A stretch of 64,000 nt of DNA from Streptomyces sp. BK208. Its GTDB lineage: Bacteria; Actinomycetota; Actinomycetes; Streptomycetales; Streptomycetaceae. The stretch is taken from assembly GCF_004364245.1 (NCBI RefSeq), contig NZ_SOAV01000005.1, positions 434,001 through 498,000 of the forward strand. Direction: 5' to 3'. The notes under the pieces were generated by a model. It saw only the letters and a program-made list of their open reading frames with translations, had not been told where the DNA came from and searched no databases. Every line of letters starts with the position of its first letter. Position 1 is the first letter of the stretch. Below, piece after piece: positions 25,257-33,455 of this stretch. A program made the position numbers and the translations under genes.

Positions 25257-26489
25257 ATGTCTTCTGCAGCTTCTGGAAAGTCCGGAACCTCTGGTACGAA
25301 CGGCACCACGTCCGTCATCGTCGCGGGTGCCCGCACCCCGATGGGGCGGCTGCTCGGCTCCCTGAAGTCCTTCTCCGGGGCCGACCTCGGCGGCTTCGCG
25401 ATCAAGGCCGCCCTCGACCGCGCGGGGATCGGCGGCGACCAGGTCCAGTACGTGATCATGGGGCAGGTGCTCCAGGCCGGTGCCGGGCAGATCCCCGCGC
25501 GCCAGGCCGCCGTCAAGGCCGGCATCCCCATGAACGTCCCGGCCCTCACGATCAACAAGGTCTGCCTCTCGGGCCTCGACGCCATCGCGCTCGCCGACCA
25601 GCTCATTCGCGCGGGTGAATTCGACGTGATCGTCGCCGGCGGCCAGGAGTCCATGACCAACGCCCCGCACCTGCTCCCCAAGTCCCGCGAGGGCTACAAG
25701 TACGGCGCCGTCCAGATGATCGACGCCATGGCCTACGACGGCCTGACCGACTCCTTCGAGAACGTCGCCATGGGCGAGTCCACGGAGAAGCACAACACCC
25801 GGCTCGGCATCGACCGCGCCGCCCAGGACGAGATCGCCGCCCTGTCCCACCAGCGCGCCGCCGCCGCTCAGAAGAACGGCGTCTTCGACGCGGAGATCAC
25901 GCCGGTCGAGATCCCGCAGCGCAAGGGCGACCCGGTGCTGTTCGGCAAGGACGAGGGCATCCGCGGCGACACCACCGCCGAGTCGCTGGGCAAGCTCCGC
26001 CCGGCCTTCGCCAAGGACGGCACCATCACGGCGGGCTCCTCCTCGCAGATCTCCGACGGCGCGGCCGCCGTGGTCGTGATGAGCCGGGCCAAGGCCGAGG
26101 AACTGGGCCTGGAGTGGATCGCGGAGATCGGCGCCCACGGCAACGTCGCGGGCCCGGACAACTCTTTGCAGTCGCAGCCGTCGAACGCCATCCAGCACGC
26201 CCTGAAGAAGGAGGGCCTGGAGGTCGGCGACCTCGATCTCATCGAGATCAACGAGGCGTTCGCGGCCGTCGCCGTCCAGTCAATGAAGGACCTCGGCGTA
26301 TCCACCGAAAAGGTGAACGTCAACGGCGGCGCCATCGCCCTGGGGCACCCGATCGGCATGTCCGGCGCCCGCCTGGTGCTGCACCTGGCGCTGGAGCTGA
26401 AGCGGCGCGGCGGCGGCATCGGCGCGGCGGCGCTGTGCGGCGGCGGCGGCCAGGGCGACGCGCTGATCGTGCGGGTCCCCGGCGCCTGA
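25257..26489 (+). CDS. Acetyl-CoA acetyltransferase (thiolase)
   Basis: 410-aa thiolase that condenses or cleaves acetoacetyl-CoA. The acyl-accepting Cys103 sits in NKVCLSGLDAI. The C-terminal motifs NVNGGAIALGHPIGMSGAR (catalytic His) and AALCGGGGQGDALIV (second Cys) are intact, as is INEAFAAV. An extra Ser/Gly/Thr-rich stretch of about 17 residues precedes the first strand, so the true start could be internal, though the ATG at 25257 follows AAGGGGA. meaB follows at 80 bp on the same strand and the two are probably co-transcribed. It works with the dehydrogenase at 7733 in C4 acyl-CoA metabolism (inferred). Confidence 0.94.
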   Translation: MSSAASGKSGTSGTNGTTSVIVAGARTPMGRLLGSLKSFSGADLGGFAIKAALDRAGIGGDQVQYVIMGQVLQAGAGQIPARQAAVKAGIPMNVPALTINKVCLSGLDAIALADQLIRAGEFDVIVAGGQESMTNAPHLLPKSREGYKYGAVQMIDAMAYDGLTDSFENVAMGESTEKHNTRLGIDRAAQDEIAALSHQRAAAAQKNGVFDAEITPVEIPQRKGDPVLFGKDEGIRGDTTAESLGKLRPAFAKDGTITAGSSSQISDGAAAVVVMSRAKAEELGLEWIAEIGAHGNVAGPDNSLQSQPSNAIQHALKKEGLEVGDLDLIEINEAFAAVAVQSMKDLGVSTEKVNVNGGAIALGHPIGMSGARLVLHLALELKRRGGGIGAAALCGGGGQGDALIVRVPGA

Positions 26490-26492
26490 GGG

Positions 26493-26532
26493 CGCGGCAG
26501 GCCTGAGAACGTCGCGGCAGGCCTGAGAACGT
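26493..26532. repeat. Perfect 20-bp tandem duplication
   Basis: Two exact adjacent copies of CGCGGCAGGCCTGAGAACGT (26493-26512 and 26513-26532) in the 80-bp thiolase-meaB gap, followed by a shorter GGAGCTGAAC/GGAGCTGTG near-repeat that provides the meaB ribosome site. It looks like recent replication slippage. Confidence 0.9.
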
Positions 26533-26569
26533 AGCGAAACAGAGCTGAGCGGAGCTGAACGGAGCTGTG

Positions 26570-27526
26570 ATGCAGGACGTCTCCTCACTGGTGGCCCAGG
26601 CCCGGGAAGGCCGGCCGCGTGCCGTGGCCCGGCTGATCTCCCTGGTGGAGGGGGCGTCCCCGCAGCTCAGGGAGGTCATGGAGGCCCTCGCACCGCTGAC
26701 CGGCGGGGCCTACGTGGTCGGTCTGACCGGCTCCCCGGGCGTCGGCAAGTCGACGTCCACCTCGGCGCTGGTGACGGCGTACCGCAAGCAGGGCAAGCGG
26801 GTCGGGGTCCTCGCCGTCGACCCGTCCTCGCCCTTCTCCGGCGGTGCGCTGCTCGGCGACCGCGTCCGGATGTCGGAGCACGCCTCCGACCCCGGCGTCT
26901 ACATCCGCTCCATGGCGACCCGGGGCCACCTGGGCGGCCTCGCCTGGGCCGCGCCGCAGGCGATCCGGGTGCTGGACGCGGCCGGCTGCGACGTGGTCCT
27001 CGTCGAGACGGTGGGCGTGGGCCAGTCGGAGGTGGAGATCGCCTCCCAGGCCGACACCTCGGTCGTCCTGCTCGCCCCCGGCATGGGCGACGGCATCCAG
27101 GCCGCCAAGGCCGGAATCCTGGAGATCGGCGACGTCTACGTCGTCAACAAGGCCGACCGGGACGGCGCCGACGCCACCGCCCGGGAGTTGAACCACATGC
27201 TGGGCCTCGGCGAGGCGCGCGCCGCCGGTGACTGGCGCCCGCCCATCGTCAAGACGGTCGCCGCGCGCGGCGAGGGCGTCGACGAGGTCGTCGAGGCGCT
27301 GGAGAAGCACCGGGCGTGGATGGAGGAGCGGGACGTCCTCACCGAGCGCCGCCGCGCCCGCGCCGCCCGCGAGGTGGAGACGATCGCCGTCACCACGCTG
27401 CGCGAGCGCATCGGCGACCTGCACGGCGACCGGCGGCTCGGCGCGCTGGCGGAGCGGATCGTCGGCGGCGAGCTGGACCCCTACGCCGCGGCGGACGAAC
27501 TGGTGGCGGGGCTGACGGAGGGGTGA
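26570..27526 (+). CDS. meaB: Methylmalonyl-CoA mutase-associated GTPase MeaB
   Basis: 318-aa G3E-family GTPase that chaperones B12-dependent acyl-CoA mutases, gating cofactor loading and protecting the enzyme from inactivation. P-loop GLTGSPGVGKST at residues 51-62, base II region VLAVDPSSPFSGGALLGDR, ETVGVGQSE and the guanine-specificity motif VNKAD. The C-terminal dimerisation arm is present. ATG at 26570 chosen with GGAG 5 bp upstream. A GTG at 26567 would be too close. The client could be IcmA (36666) or a methylmalonyl-CoA mutase outside the window. Confidence 0.94.
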   Translation: MQDVSSLVAQAREGRPRAVARLISLVEGASPQLREVMEALAPLTGGAYVVGLTGSPGVGKSTSTSALVTAYRKQGKRVGVLAVDPSSPFSGGALLGDRVRMSEHASDPGVYIRSMATRGHLGGLAWAAPQAIRVLDAAGCDVVLVETVGVGQSEVEIASQADTSVVLLAPGMGDGIQAAKAGILEIGDVYVVNKADRDGADATARELNHMLGLGEARAAGDWRPPIVKTVAARGEGVDEVVEALEKHRAWMEERDVLTERRRARAAREVETIAVTTLRERIGDLHGDRRLGALAERIVGGELDPYAAADELVAGLTEG

Positions 27527-27610
27527 GCGGGGCGGGGTGGCGGTCCGCGGGGAGTTCTCCGCCCCCGCCGCCCCTTCCCTTCCCGTCCCTGGGGGCCGTG
27601 CCCCCAGACC

Positions 27611-27656
27611 CCCCTCCGGCCTGAACGGCCTCGTCCTCGAACGCCGGACGGGCTGG
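27611..27656. repeat. Streptomyces REP-like intergenic element
   Basis: The stretch CCCCTCCGGCCTGAACGG, then CCTCGTCCTCGAACGCC and GGACGGGCTG, matches a short sequence I recognise as recurring in intergenic regions across Streptomyces genomes. It sits after meaB in the 371-bp gap 27527-27897, which otherwise holds the 19-bp array (27645-27757) and the promoter and leader of the MFS gene. Function unknown. Confidence 0.55.
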
Positions 27657-27757
27657 GGAGCCTCGGGCGGGCTGGGACGCTTCGGGCGGGCTGGGGAGCC
27701 TCGGTCGGCTGGAGAGGCTCAGGCGGCTTGGGGAGCTTCGGGCGGGCCGGAAAAGGC
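27645..27757. repeat. Degenerate 19-bp tandem array, six units
   Basis: Six consecutive units of consensus CGGGCGGGCTGGGGAGCCT at 27645, 27664, 27683, 27702 (18 nt), 27720 and 27739. Units 2 and 3 are closest to the consensus and the last diverges. It appears to have expanded from the GGACGGGCTG end of the REP-like element. No coding potential is convincing. Confidence 0.75.
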
Positions 27758-27897
27758 CGCGCCGCCGGACGGGCCGCGCTGTACATTGACCCGCATGTTC
27801 CTCCTCTTGGCATAGGGCCCGCCCCGCACGCGACCGCCGCATCCGGCCGTCGCGCGCTTCGGCGTCCCCTTGTCGCCTTCTTCCGAGGAACCCTTCC

Positions 27898-29181
27898 GTG
27901 TCCACGCCATCGCCGCGGCCCTCGTACGCCGCCGTGCTCCGTGTCCCCCATGCCCGCCGTACCTTCGCCGCCGCCCTCGTCGGCCGGCTGTCGTACGGCA
28001 CGGTCTCCCTTGCCCTGATGCTCTCCCTGACCCGGTCCACCGGGTCGTACGCCGTGGCCGGCCTGGTCATGGCGCTCTTCGGTGCGACGAGCGTCTTCCT
28101 GTCGCCCTGCCGCGCCTCCCTCGTCGACCGGCTCGGTCCGCGCCGGGCCCTGCTTCCCATGGCCACGCTGTACGCCGTCCTGCTCTGCGCGCTGGCGGCG
28201 GCCTGCCGGCAGCCCGGCACACCCGAGGCCGTCCTCGCGGTGACCGCCGCCTGCGCCGGAGCCTGCACGCCGCCCCTCGGCCCCACCATGCGGGCGCTGT
28301 GGGCGGAACTGCTGCCCGACCGGGCCCTGCTTCAGCGCGCCTACAGCCTGGACGGCGTCGCCGAGGAACTGCTCTTCGTCTCCGGCCCGCTCCTGGTCGG
28401 CGGTGTCGTCACCGTCGCCCCGCCGACGGTCGGTGTCGTGCTGAGCGCGGTGCTGGTGGCGGTCGGCACCCTCGCCTTCGCCACCTCACCGGCGACCGCC
28501 GCGCTGTGTCCTGCGCCACGGCGGAAGGACGCCGCCCCCGCGACCCGGGGCGGCACCGGACAGGCCCGGTCCCTGCTCCAGCCCGTCGTCGTCGCCGCGG
28601 CCGTCGGCGTCTCGGTGAGCGCCGTCGACCTCCTCGTCGTCGCCTACGCGGGGGAGCGCGACCTCGGGGACGGAGCCGTCGCCTGGGTGCTCGCCGCGCT
28701 GTCGGTGGGCAGCGCGGTCGGCGGTCTCGTCAACGGCGCCGTCGCCTGGACTTCGTCCACCCGGACCCGGCTCCCGTTCTTCGCGGCCGGTCTCGGTGTC
28801 TGCCTGGCCGCCGCGGGCCTCACGCCCGGACTCGGCACGCTGCTCCTGGCCGTCGTGTGCGCCGGGCTGTTCGTGGCCCCGGCGCTGACCACGGCGTACC
28901 TGATCGCCGACGAGAGCGTGGAACCCGGGTTCCGGGTCCGGGCGGGTGCCTGGTGCAACACCGCCGTGAACGCCGGGGGTTCCGCCGGGGCCGCCGCCGT
29001 GGGCCTGCTGGTGGAACGGCTGCCCCTGCCGGTGTGCTTCGCGGTGTCCGGCGCGGTCGCCGCGGCGGCGGCACTGGTGCCGGGGCGGCGCCGCGGGCCG
29101 GCCCGGTCCGGCGGAGGGGCCGCTCAGTCGTCGTCGGAGGTGCCGGAGTCGTCGGCGTCGTCCGCGTCGTCCGGGTCCTGA
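27898..29181 (+). CDS. Major facilitator superfamily transporter
   Basis: 427 aa with about ten to twelve hydrophobic helices and the MFS loop motif after helix 2 (SLVDRLGPRRALL). Best read as a small-molecule exporter; the substrate is unknown. GTG start at 27898 with GAGGAA 8 bp upstream. The last 58 bases overlap, tail to tail, the end of the PepSY gene on the other strand, so the protein ends in a Ser/Glu tail (SSSEVPESSASSASS) that is simply the complement of the Asp-rich PepSY C-terminus. Confidence 0.85.
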   Translation: MSTPSPRPSYAAVLRVPHARRTFAAALVGRLSYGTVSLALMLSLTRSTGSYAVAGLVMALFGATSVFLSPCRASLVDRLGPRRALLPMATLYAVLLCALAAACRQPGTPEAVLAVTAACAGACTPPLGPTMRALWAELLPDRALLQRAYSLDGVAEELLFVSGPLLVGGVVTVAPPTVGVVLSAVLVAVGTLAFATSPATAALCPAPRRKDAAPATRGGTGQARSLLQPVVVAAAVGVSVSAVDLLVVAYAGERDLGDGAVAWVLAALSVGSAVGGLVNGAVAWTSSTRTRLPFFAAGLGVCLAAAGLTPGLGTLLLAVVCAGLFVAPALTTAYLIADESVEPGFRVRAGAWCNTAVNAGGSAGAAAVGLLVERLPLPVCFAVSGAVAAAAALVPGRRRGPARSGGGAAQSSSEVPESSASSASSGS

Positions 29182-29792
29182 GAGCCCTGCGCGTCCTGTG
29201 CGCGGTCGGCCGTGACCTTGCCGGTCCCCGGGTCGACCCGCCAGTCCTGCCCGTCCTTGCCGGCGGCCCGCGTCTCGACCTCCCAGGCGGGCTTGCCGTC
29301 GCCGTGGTGGCCGTCCTCGTCCAGTTCGACCGAGAGGACGGTCCCGTGGCGGGCCGCCGCCTTCGCGGCCTCGGCGGCGTCGACGGAGGTGCCCTTCAGC
29401 GCCGCCCGCACCTCGGCCGTCTCGTCCTCGTCGTCGTCCCGCTCCGAGCCGAGGACCTTGCCGGTGGCCGGGTCGACGCGGACGCTGTGCCAGGTGCCGC
29501 CGCCGGAGAGGACGTCGACCTCCCAGGCCGCGCGCTCCCGGCCGCCGTCGTCGCCGTCGTCGTCGTCCGAGGCGTCGTCCCCGTCGTCCAGCTCGGCGGC
29601 GACGGCGGTGCCCGGGGTGTCCGCGAGGGCGGAGGCGACGGCCCCGGCGGCCGTCACCTTCGCGGCGGCGGCCCCGGAGTCCTCCGACGCCTCGCGCCGG
29701 TCGTCGTCCGCCGTCGTCGCCAGCGCCGTCGCCGTACCGCCTCCGATCAGGGCGGCGGCGGTGACGGCGGCGATCACGATGTTGCGCTTCAT
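29124..29792 (-). CDS. Secreted PepSY-domain protein, very acidic
   Basis: 222 aa with an N-terminal signal sequence (MKRNIVIAAVTAAALIGGG, cleavage near ALA at residue 25). Two PepSY-type repeats follow, each ending in a W-x-V-x-VDPxTGKV element (about residues 90-115 and 170-195). They are joined and followed by Asp/Glu-rich linkers, including a C-terminal run of Asp-Asp-Ala repeats. PepSY domains are thought to inhibit proteases or sense the cell-wall environment. It diverges from an OmpR-type two-component system across 124 bp and is probably its target or its modulator. Confidence 0.85.
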   Translation of the reverse strand: MKRNIVIAAVTAAALIGGGTATALATTADDDRREASEDSGAAAAKVTAAGAVASALADTPGTAVAAELDDGDDASDDDDGDDGGRERAAWEVDVLSGGGTWHSVRVDPATGKVLGSERDDDEDETAEVRAALKGTSVDAAEAAKAAARHGTVLSVELDEDGHHGDGKPAWEVETRAAGKDGQDWRVDPGTGKVTADRAQDAQGSQDPDDADDADDSGTSDDD

Positions 29793-29856
29793 GCGGTGTC
29801 CTCCGAGTCGTCCAGAGTCCGGCGGTTTCCGGTGACCTCACTGTCGCGGACCGACG

Positions 29857-29893
29857 CTGAGGCCAGGCTGAAGCCGCCTGAAGGGATCTTCAG
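29857..29893. promoter_or_regulatory. Phased CTGARG repeats between pepSY and the response regulator
   Basis: CTGAGG (29857), CTGAAG (29868) and CTGAAG (29878) are direct repeats spaced 11 and 10 bp, followed by the inverted CTTCAG at 29888-29893. One-turn spacing is typical of OmpR/PhoB-type binding sites. The location between the divergent genes suggests the local response regulator controls both itself and the PepSY gene. Inferred. Confidence 0.6.
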
Positions 29894-29916
29894 CCGGGCT
29901 TTGCCACTCTTGACGC

Positions 29917-30633
29917 ATGCGCCCACCCGTCGCCCACCACCCCGCCCGAGGCGCTTCGCGCCGCCCCTGCCGCATCCTGATCGTGGAGGACGAGAAGCGC
30001 CTCGCCGTGTCGCTCGCCAAGGGCCTCACCGCGGAGGGATACGCCGTGGACGTCGTCCACGACGGCCTGGAGGGACTGCACCGGGCGAGCGAGGGCGGGT
30101 ACGACCTCGTCGTCCTCGACATCATGCTGCCCGGCCTCAACGGCTACCGGGTCTGCGCCGCCCTGCGCGCCGCCGGGCACGACGTGCCGATCCTGATGCT
30201 CACCGCCAAGGACGGCGAGTACGACGAGGCGGAGGGCCTGGACACGGGCGCCGACGACTACCTCACCAAGCCCTTCTCCTACGTCGTCCTCGTCGCCCGT
30301 GTGAAGGCCCTGCTGCGGCGGGGGCAGGGCGCCGGGTCGCCGCCCGTGCACGTCCACGGAGACCTCAAGGTCGACGCCGCCGCCCGCCGGGTCTTCCTCG
30401 GCGAGGACGAGGTCACCCTCACCGCCAAGGAGTTCGCCGTCCTGGAGCAGCTCGTGCTGCGGGCCGGGCAGGTGGTGTCCAAGGCGGAGATCCTGGAGCA
30501 CGTCTGGGACTTCGCCTACGACGGCGACCCCAACATCGTCGAGGTGTACGTCAGCGCGCTGAGACGCAAGCTGCGCGCCGAGCTGATCCGCACCGTGCGC
30601 GGCGCCGGCTACCGGCTGGAGACCGGGCGGTGA
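29917..30633 (+). CDS. OmpR-family response regulator
   Basis: 238 aa. Receiver domain (about residues 18-130) with acidic residues in ILIVEDEKR, phospho-acceptor Asp68 (LVVLDIMLPG), Thr in LMLTAKD and Lys in YLTKPFSYVVL. The winged helix (about 145-235) contains LTAKEFAVLEQLVLRAGQVVSK and IVEVYVSALRRKL. The first 17 residues are a basic extension, so a start nearer ILIVEDE would be possible, but no better codon is seen. The 4-bp overlap with the kinase gene couples them. Confidence 0.9.
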   Translation: MRPPVAHHPARGASRRPCRILIVEDEKRLAVSLAKGLTAEGYAVDVVHDGLEGLHRASEGGYDLVVLDIMLPGLNGYRVCAALRAAGHDVPILMLTAKDGEYDEAEGLDTGADDYLTKPFSYVVLVARVKALLRRGQGAGSPPVHVHGDLKVDAAARRVFLGEDEVTLTAKEFAVLEQLVLRAGQVVSKAEILEHVWDFAYDGDPNIVEVYVSALRRKLRAELIRTVRGAGYRLETGR

Positions 30634-32048
30634 GCCGCCTCTTCGGCTCGGTGCGGGCCCGTGCCACGCTCGCCGCGACCCTCGTGGTCGCCGTCGCCCT
30701 CGTCGCGGCCGGCACCGCCGTACTGCTGTCCCTGCGCTCCAACCTGCTCGGCGAGGCGGGCACCCAGGCGGAGCGCTCGGCGCGGGAGGTGGCGACGGAG
30801 CTGGCCGTCGGGACGCCGTACGCCGACCTGTCGCTGGACGTGGACGACCGGCCCGTGCAGGTCGTCGACGACGACGGCGTGCTGGTCGCCGCCAGCGAGG
30901 ACCTGGAGCGGATCAGCGGCACCGGCACCGGGGCGGTCAAGCCGCGGCCCGCCGCCTCCCCGAGCACGGAGGACGACGACGACGCCGACGCCGACGACGA
31001 CTCAGGCGAGTCCCTCGACCCCGGTGAGATCGGCGACCGGATCACCGTCAGCGACGGCTCGGCGACCGTCGGCGGGGACACGGAGGACTACCGCTTCGCC
31101 GCCGTCCCGGTGGAGACCGACGACCGGGGCCGGCTCACCGTCTACGCCGGTGCCCCGCTGTCCGCCGAACACGGCGCCGTGAACACCGCGCTGACCGTGA
31201 TGCTGATCGGCTTCCCGCTGCTGCTCGCGGTCGTGGCGTGGGTGACCTGGCTGGTCACCCGGCGTGCGCTGCGCCCGGTGGAGGGCATCCGGCGCGAGAT
31301 GGCCGCGATCACCGCCAGCGAGGACCTGGCCCGCCGCGTCCCGGTGCCGGGCACCCACGACGAGGTGGCGAGGCTCGCCTCGACCACCAACGAGACGCTG
31401 GCCGCGCTGGAGTCCTCGGTGGAGCGGCAGCGCCGGTTCGTCGCCGACGCCTCGCACGAGCTGCGCAGCCCGATCGCCTCGCTGCGCACCCAGCTGGAGG
31501 TGGCCGCCGCCCACCCCGAGCTGCTGGACCTCGACGGCGCCGTGGAGGACACCGTCCGGCTCCAGCGGCTCGCCGCCGACCTGCTGCTGCTGGCCAGGCT
31601 GGACGCGGGGGAGCGGCCCGCCGACGGCCGGGTCGACCTCGCGGCGCTCGCGCGGGAGGCCGCCGAGGGCCGCAGCGGGGTGAGGGTGCGGGGCGAGGCC
31701 GCGGTGGAGGTGACCGGGTCGCGGGGGCAGCTGGCGCGGGTGCTGGCCAATCTGCTGGACAACGCCCAGCGGCACGCCCGCTCTGCGGTGGAGGTGTCCG
31801 TGCGGCGGGACGGGACGGCGGCGGTGGTCGCCGTGGCCGACGACGGCGAGGGCGTGCCGGCGGCCGACCGGGAGCGGATCTTCGAGCGGTTCGTACGGCT
31901 CGACGCCGCCCGCAGCCGGGACGACGGCGGGGCCGGTCTCGGGCTGGCCATCGCCCGCGACGTGGCCGTACGGCACGGCGGCACGCTCACGGTGCACGAC
32001 GCACCGGCAGGCGGCGCCCGTTTCGAGCTCCGCCTGCCGAGTGCCTAG
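30630..32048 (+). CDS. Sensor histidine kinase with acidic extracytoplasmic domain
   Basis: 472 aa from GTG 30630, which overlaps the regulator stop (GTGA). Two membrane helices (about residues 10-30 and 185-208) bracket an extracytoplasmic domain containing a run of Asp residues near 115-125. A HAMP domain follows, then HisKA with His276 in DASHELRSPIASLRTQ and HATPase with NLLDNAQRHA and GLGLAIARDVAVRHGG. The acidic sensor loop and the acidic PepSY partner suggest sensing of cations or cationic peptides. That is inference. Confidence 0.9.
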   Translation: MSRLFGSVRARATLAATLVVAVALVAAGTAVLLSLRSNLLGEAGTQAERSAREVATELAVGTPYADLSLDVDDRPVQVVDDDGVLVAASEDLERISGTGTGAVKPRPAASPSTEDDDDADADDDSGESLDPGEIGDRITVSDGSATVGGDTEDYRFAAVPVETDDRGRLTVYAGAPLSAEHGAVNTALTVMLIGFPLLLAVVAWVTWLVTRRALRPVEGIRREMAAITASEDLARRVPVPGTHDEVARLASTTNETLAALESSVERQRRFVADASHELRSPIASLRTQLEVAAAHPELLDLDGAVEDTVRLQRLAADLLLLARLDAGERPADGRVDLAALAREAAEGRSGVRVRGEAAVEVTGSRGQLARVLANLLDNAQRHARSAVEVSVRRDGTAAVVAVADDGEGVPAADRERIFERFVRLDAARSRDDGGAGLGLAIARDVAVRHGGTLTVHDAPAGGARFELRLPSA

Positions 32049-32073
32049 GCCCTGTCGTCACCTTCCCGTCCCC

Positions 32074-32088
32074 GGGGCTCCGCGCCCC
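32074..32088. terminator. Short GC hairpin between convergent genes
   Basis: GGGGC TCCGC GCCCC stem-loop (32074-32088) in the 52-bp gap between the kinase and the convergent MarR gene. A plausible bidirectional terminator. Confidence 0.45.
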
Positions 32089-32100
32089 CCGAGGACGTGA

Positions 32101-32577
32101 TCAGGAACGTCCCCGCTGGGTGCGCAGGTGCTCCGCGATGGGCCTGAGCGCCTTGTCCAGCTCCGTCAGGTCCTCGGGGGCCAGCAGGTCGATGAAGTGC
32201 CTGCGCACGGAGGCCACGTGGTGCGGCGCGACCTTCCGCATCGTCGCCATGCCGTGCTCGGTCAGCACGGCGAAGAGCCCGCGGCGGTCGGACTCGCAGT
32301 TCTCACGCCGGACCAGGTTCGCGTTCTCCATGCGGGTGATCTGGTGGGAGAGGCGGCTCTTGGACTGCATCGTGGCGGTGGCCAGGTCGCTCATCCGCAT
32401 TCTCTCGCCCTCCGACTCGGAGAGGTTCACCAGGATCTCGTAGTCGTTCATTGTCAGGCCGAACGGCTGCAGGTCCTTCTCGAGCTGGTGCGTCAACAGC
32501 CTGTTGACCTCCAGGTGGGTGCGCCAGGCACACTGCTCCGTATCGGTCAGCCAGCGAGTGGCCGTCTCGGTCTCCAT
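32101..32577 (-). CDS. MarR family transcriptional regulator
   Basis: 158 aa winged-helix regulator. The DNA-binding part (about residues 40-105) has LTMNDYEILVNLSESEGERMRMSDLA, then MQSKSRLSHQITRMENANLVRR and the wing ESDRRGLFAVLTEHG. It lies downstream of, and in the same direction as, the AIM24 gene trio, with a 101-bp gap that contains an A/T-rich stretch (TCAACATTTTAGG near 32592-32604) suitable for its own promoter. Target genes are not evident. Autoregulation is typical for the family. Confidence 0.87.
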   Translation of the reverse strand: METETATRWLTDTEQCAWRTHLEVNRLLTHQLEKDLQPFGLTMNDYEILVNLSESEGERMRMSDLATATMQSKSRLSHQITRMENANLVRRENCESDRRGLFAVLTEHGMATMRKVAPHHVASVRRHFIDLLAPEDLTELDKALRPIAEHLRTQRGRS

Positions 32578-32678
32578 GAATGAAGTCTACCTAAAATGTT
32601 GAAAGGCGAACTAGTGAGGGGTTTGCCGTGACGGTGACGGTGCGCACGCGTTCGATGTCACACTCCGCAGGTTACCGC

Positions 32679-33455
32679 TCACAGCCCGAAGCGGCGTTGG
32701 AGGTCCCCCAGCTGTCCGGGAAGCCCCGGTACCCCGGAGCGGCCCGCCGGCGCTCCGGGAGCCCCGCCGCCGGGCACCCCCGCCTGCTGCGGAGGAGCCC
32801 CCGTGTCCTGCTCGGGCATCAGTGCCTCGCTGGACTGCAGCAGCACCGTCCCCGCGCCCACGAACTCGAACTGGTGCTCCTCCCCGGAGGCCCCGCCGAG
32901 CCCCGTCATCGCACGTAGACCGCCCAGGAGGCCGGTCATGTACCCATGGTCGTAGTGGTGGCACGGGGACGGGCAGTCCGCCCAGCCGACCAGGGCCTGG
33001 GGGTCGACCCGGATCGGCGGTTCCATGAACACCACCGGACCGTTCGACGCGGCCACGAACTTTCCGGTTCCGATCAGTGTCAGAAAGCCCGGCACGATCG
33101 ACTGCTTGAGTGCGAGGCTTGGCTGAAAAGCGAGCAAGTTGCCCGAGCGAATGGTCAGGTTGCCGTCTTCGAGGTCGTACGAATTCACGTCGAAGGCCCG
33201 GTCGGCGAGGAGCATCTTGCCCGAGCCCTCCGCCACGACCCAGTCGCTCGCGTGCAGAGGCGAATGGAACGAGGTACGCATCAGACGGTCCAGCCGGCCG
33301 TGCCCGATCCCGTTGAAGTCGATCGTCCCGTAGTAGGCGATCATCTTCCCCTTCTGCAGGAACCACTGGCTGCCCTTGAGCTCCACGCAGAAGGTGTACG
33401 CGTTGACGTTGTCGTCGGCCGGCAGCGTCGCCGGGTCGTGGTGGACCGTGCTCAC
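32679..33455 (-). CDS. AIM24-family protein, third of three
   Basis: 258 aa. AIM24/TspB-like beta-helix fold of unknown biochemical function. Characteristic elements are GSQWFLQKGKMIAYYG, DLEDGNLTIRSGNLLAFQPSL and a late GTVLLQSS. It is the most divergent of the three and ends in about 45 residues of Pro/Gly/Ala low complexity. A cysteine/histidine cluster (WADCPSPCHHYDHGY) unique to this paralogue could bind metal. The GTG start overlaps the previous stop (GTGA), so the trio is one operon. Confidence 0.85.
   Translation of the reverse strand: MSTVHHDPATLPADDNVNAYTFCVELKGSQWFLQKGKMIAYYGTIDFNGIGHGRLDRLMRTSFHSPLHASDWVVAEGSGKMLLADRAFDVNSYDLEDGNLTIRSGNLLAFQPSLALKQSIVPGFLTLIGTGKFVAASNGPVVFMEPPIRVDPQALVGWADCPSPCHHYDHGYMTGLLGGLRAMTGLGGASGEEHQFEFVGAGTVLLQSSEALMPEQDTGAPPQQAGVPGGGAPGAPAGRSGVPGLPGQLGDLQRRFGL

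Noticed and set aside
27645..27757. 19-bp array as CRISPR or replication iterons
   Set aside because: No spacers, no replication gene, degenerate units derived from an intergenic element.
27870..30629. Long plus-strand frame in phase with the sensor kinase
   Set aside because: The Arg/Ala/Gly-rich translation is a frame shadow of the MFS and response-regulator genes. Only the part from 30630 is a real protein.
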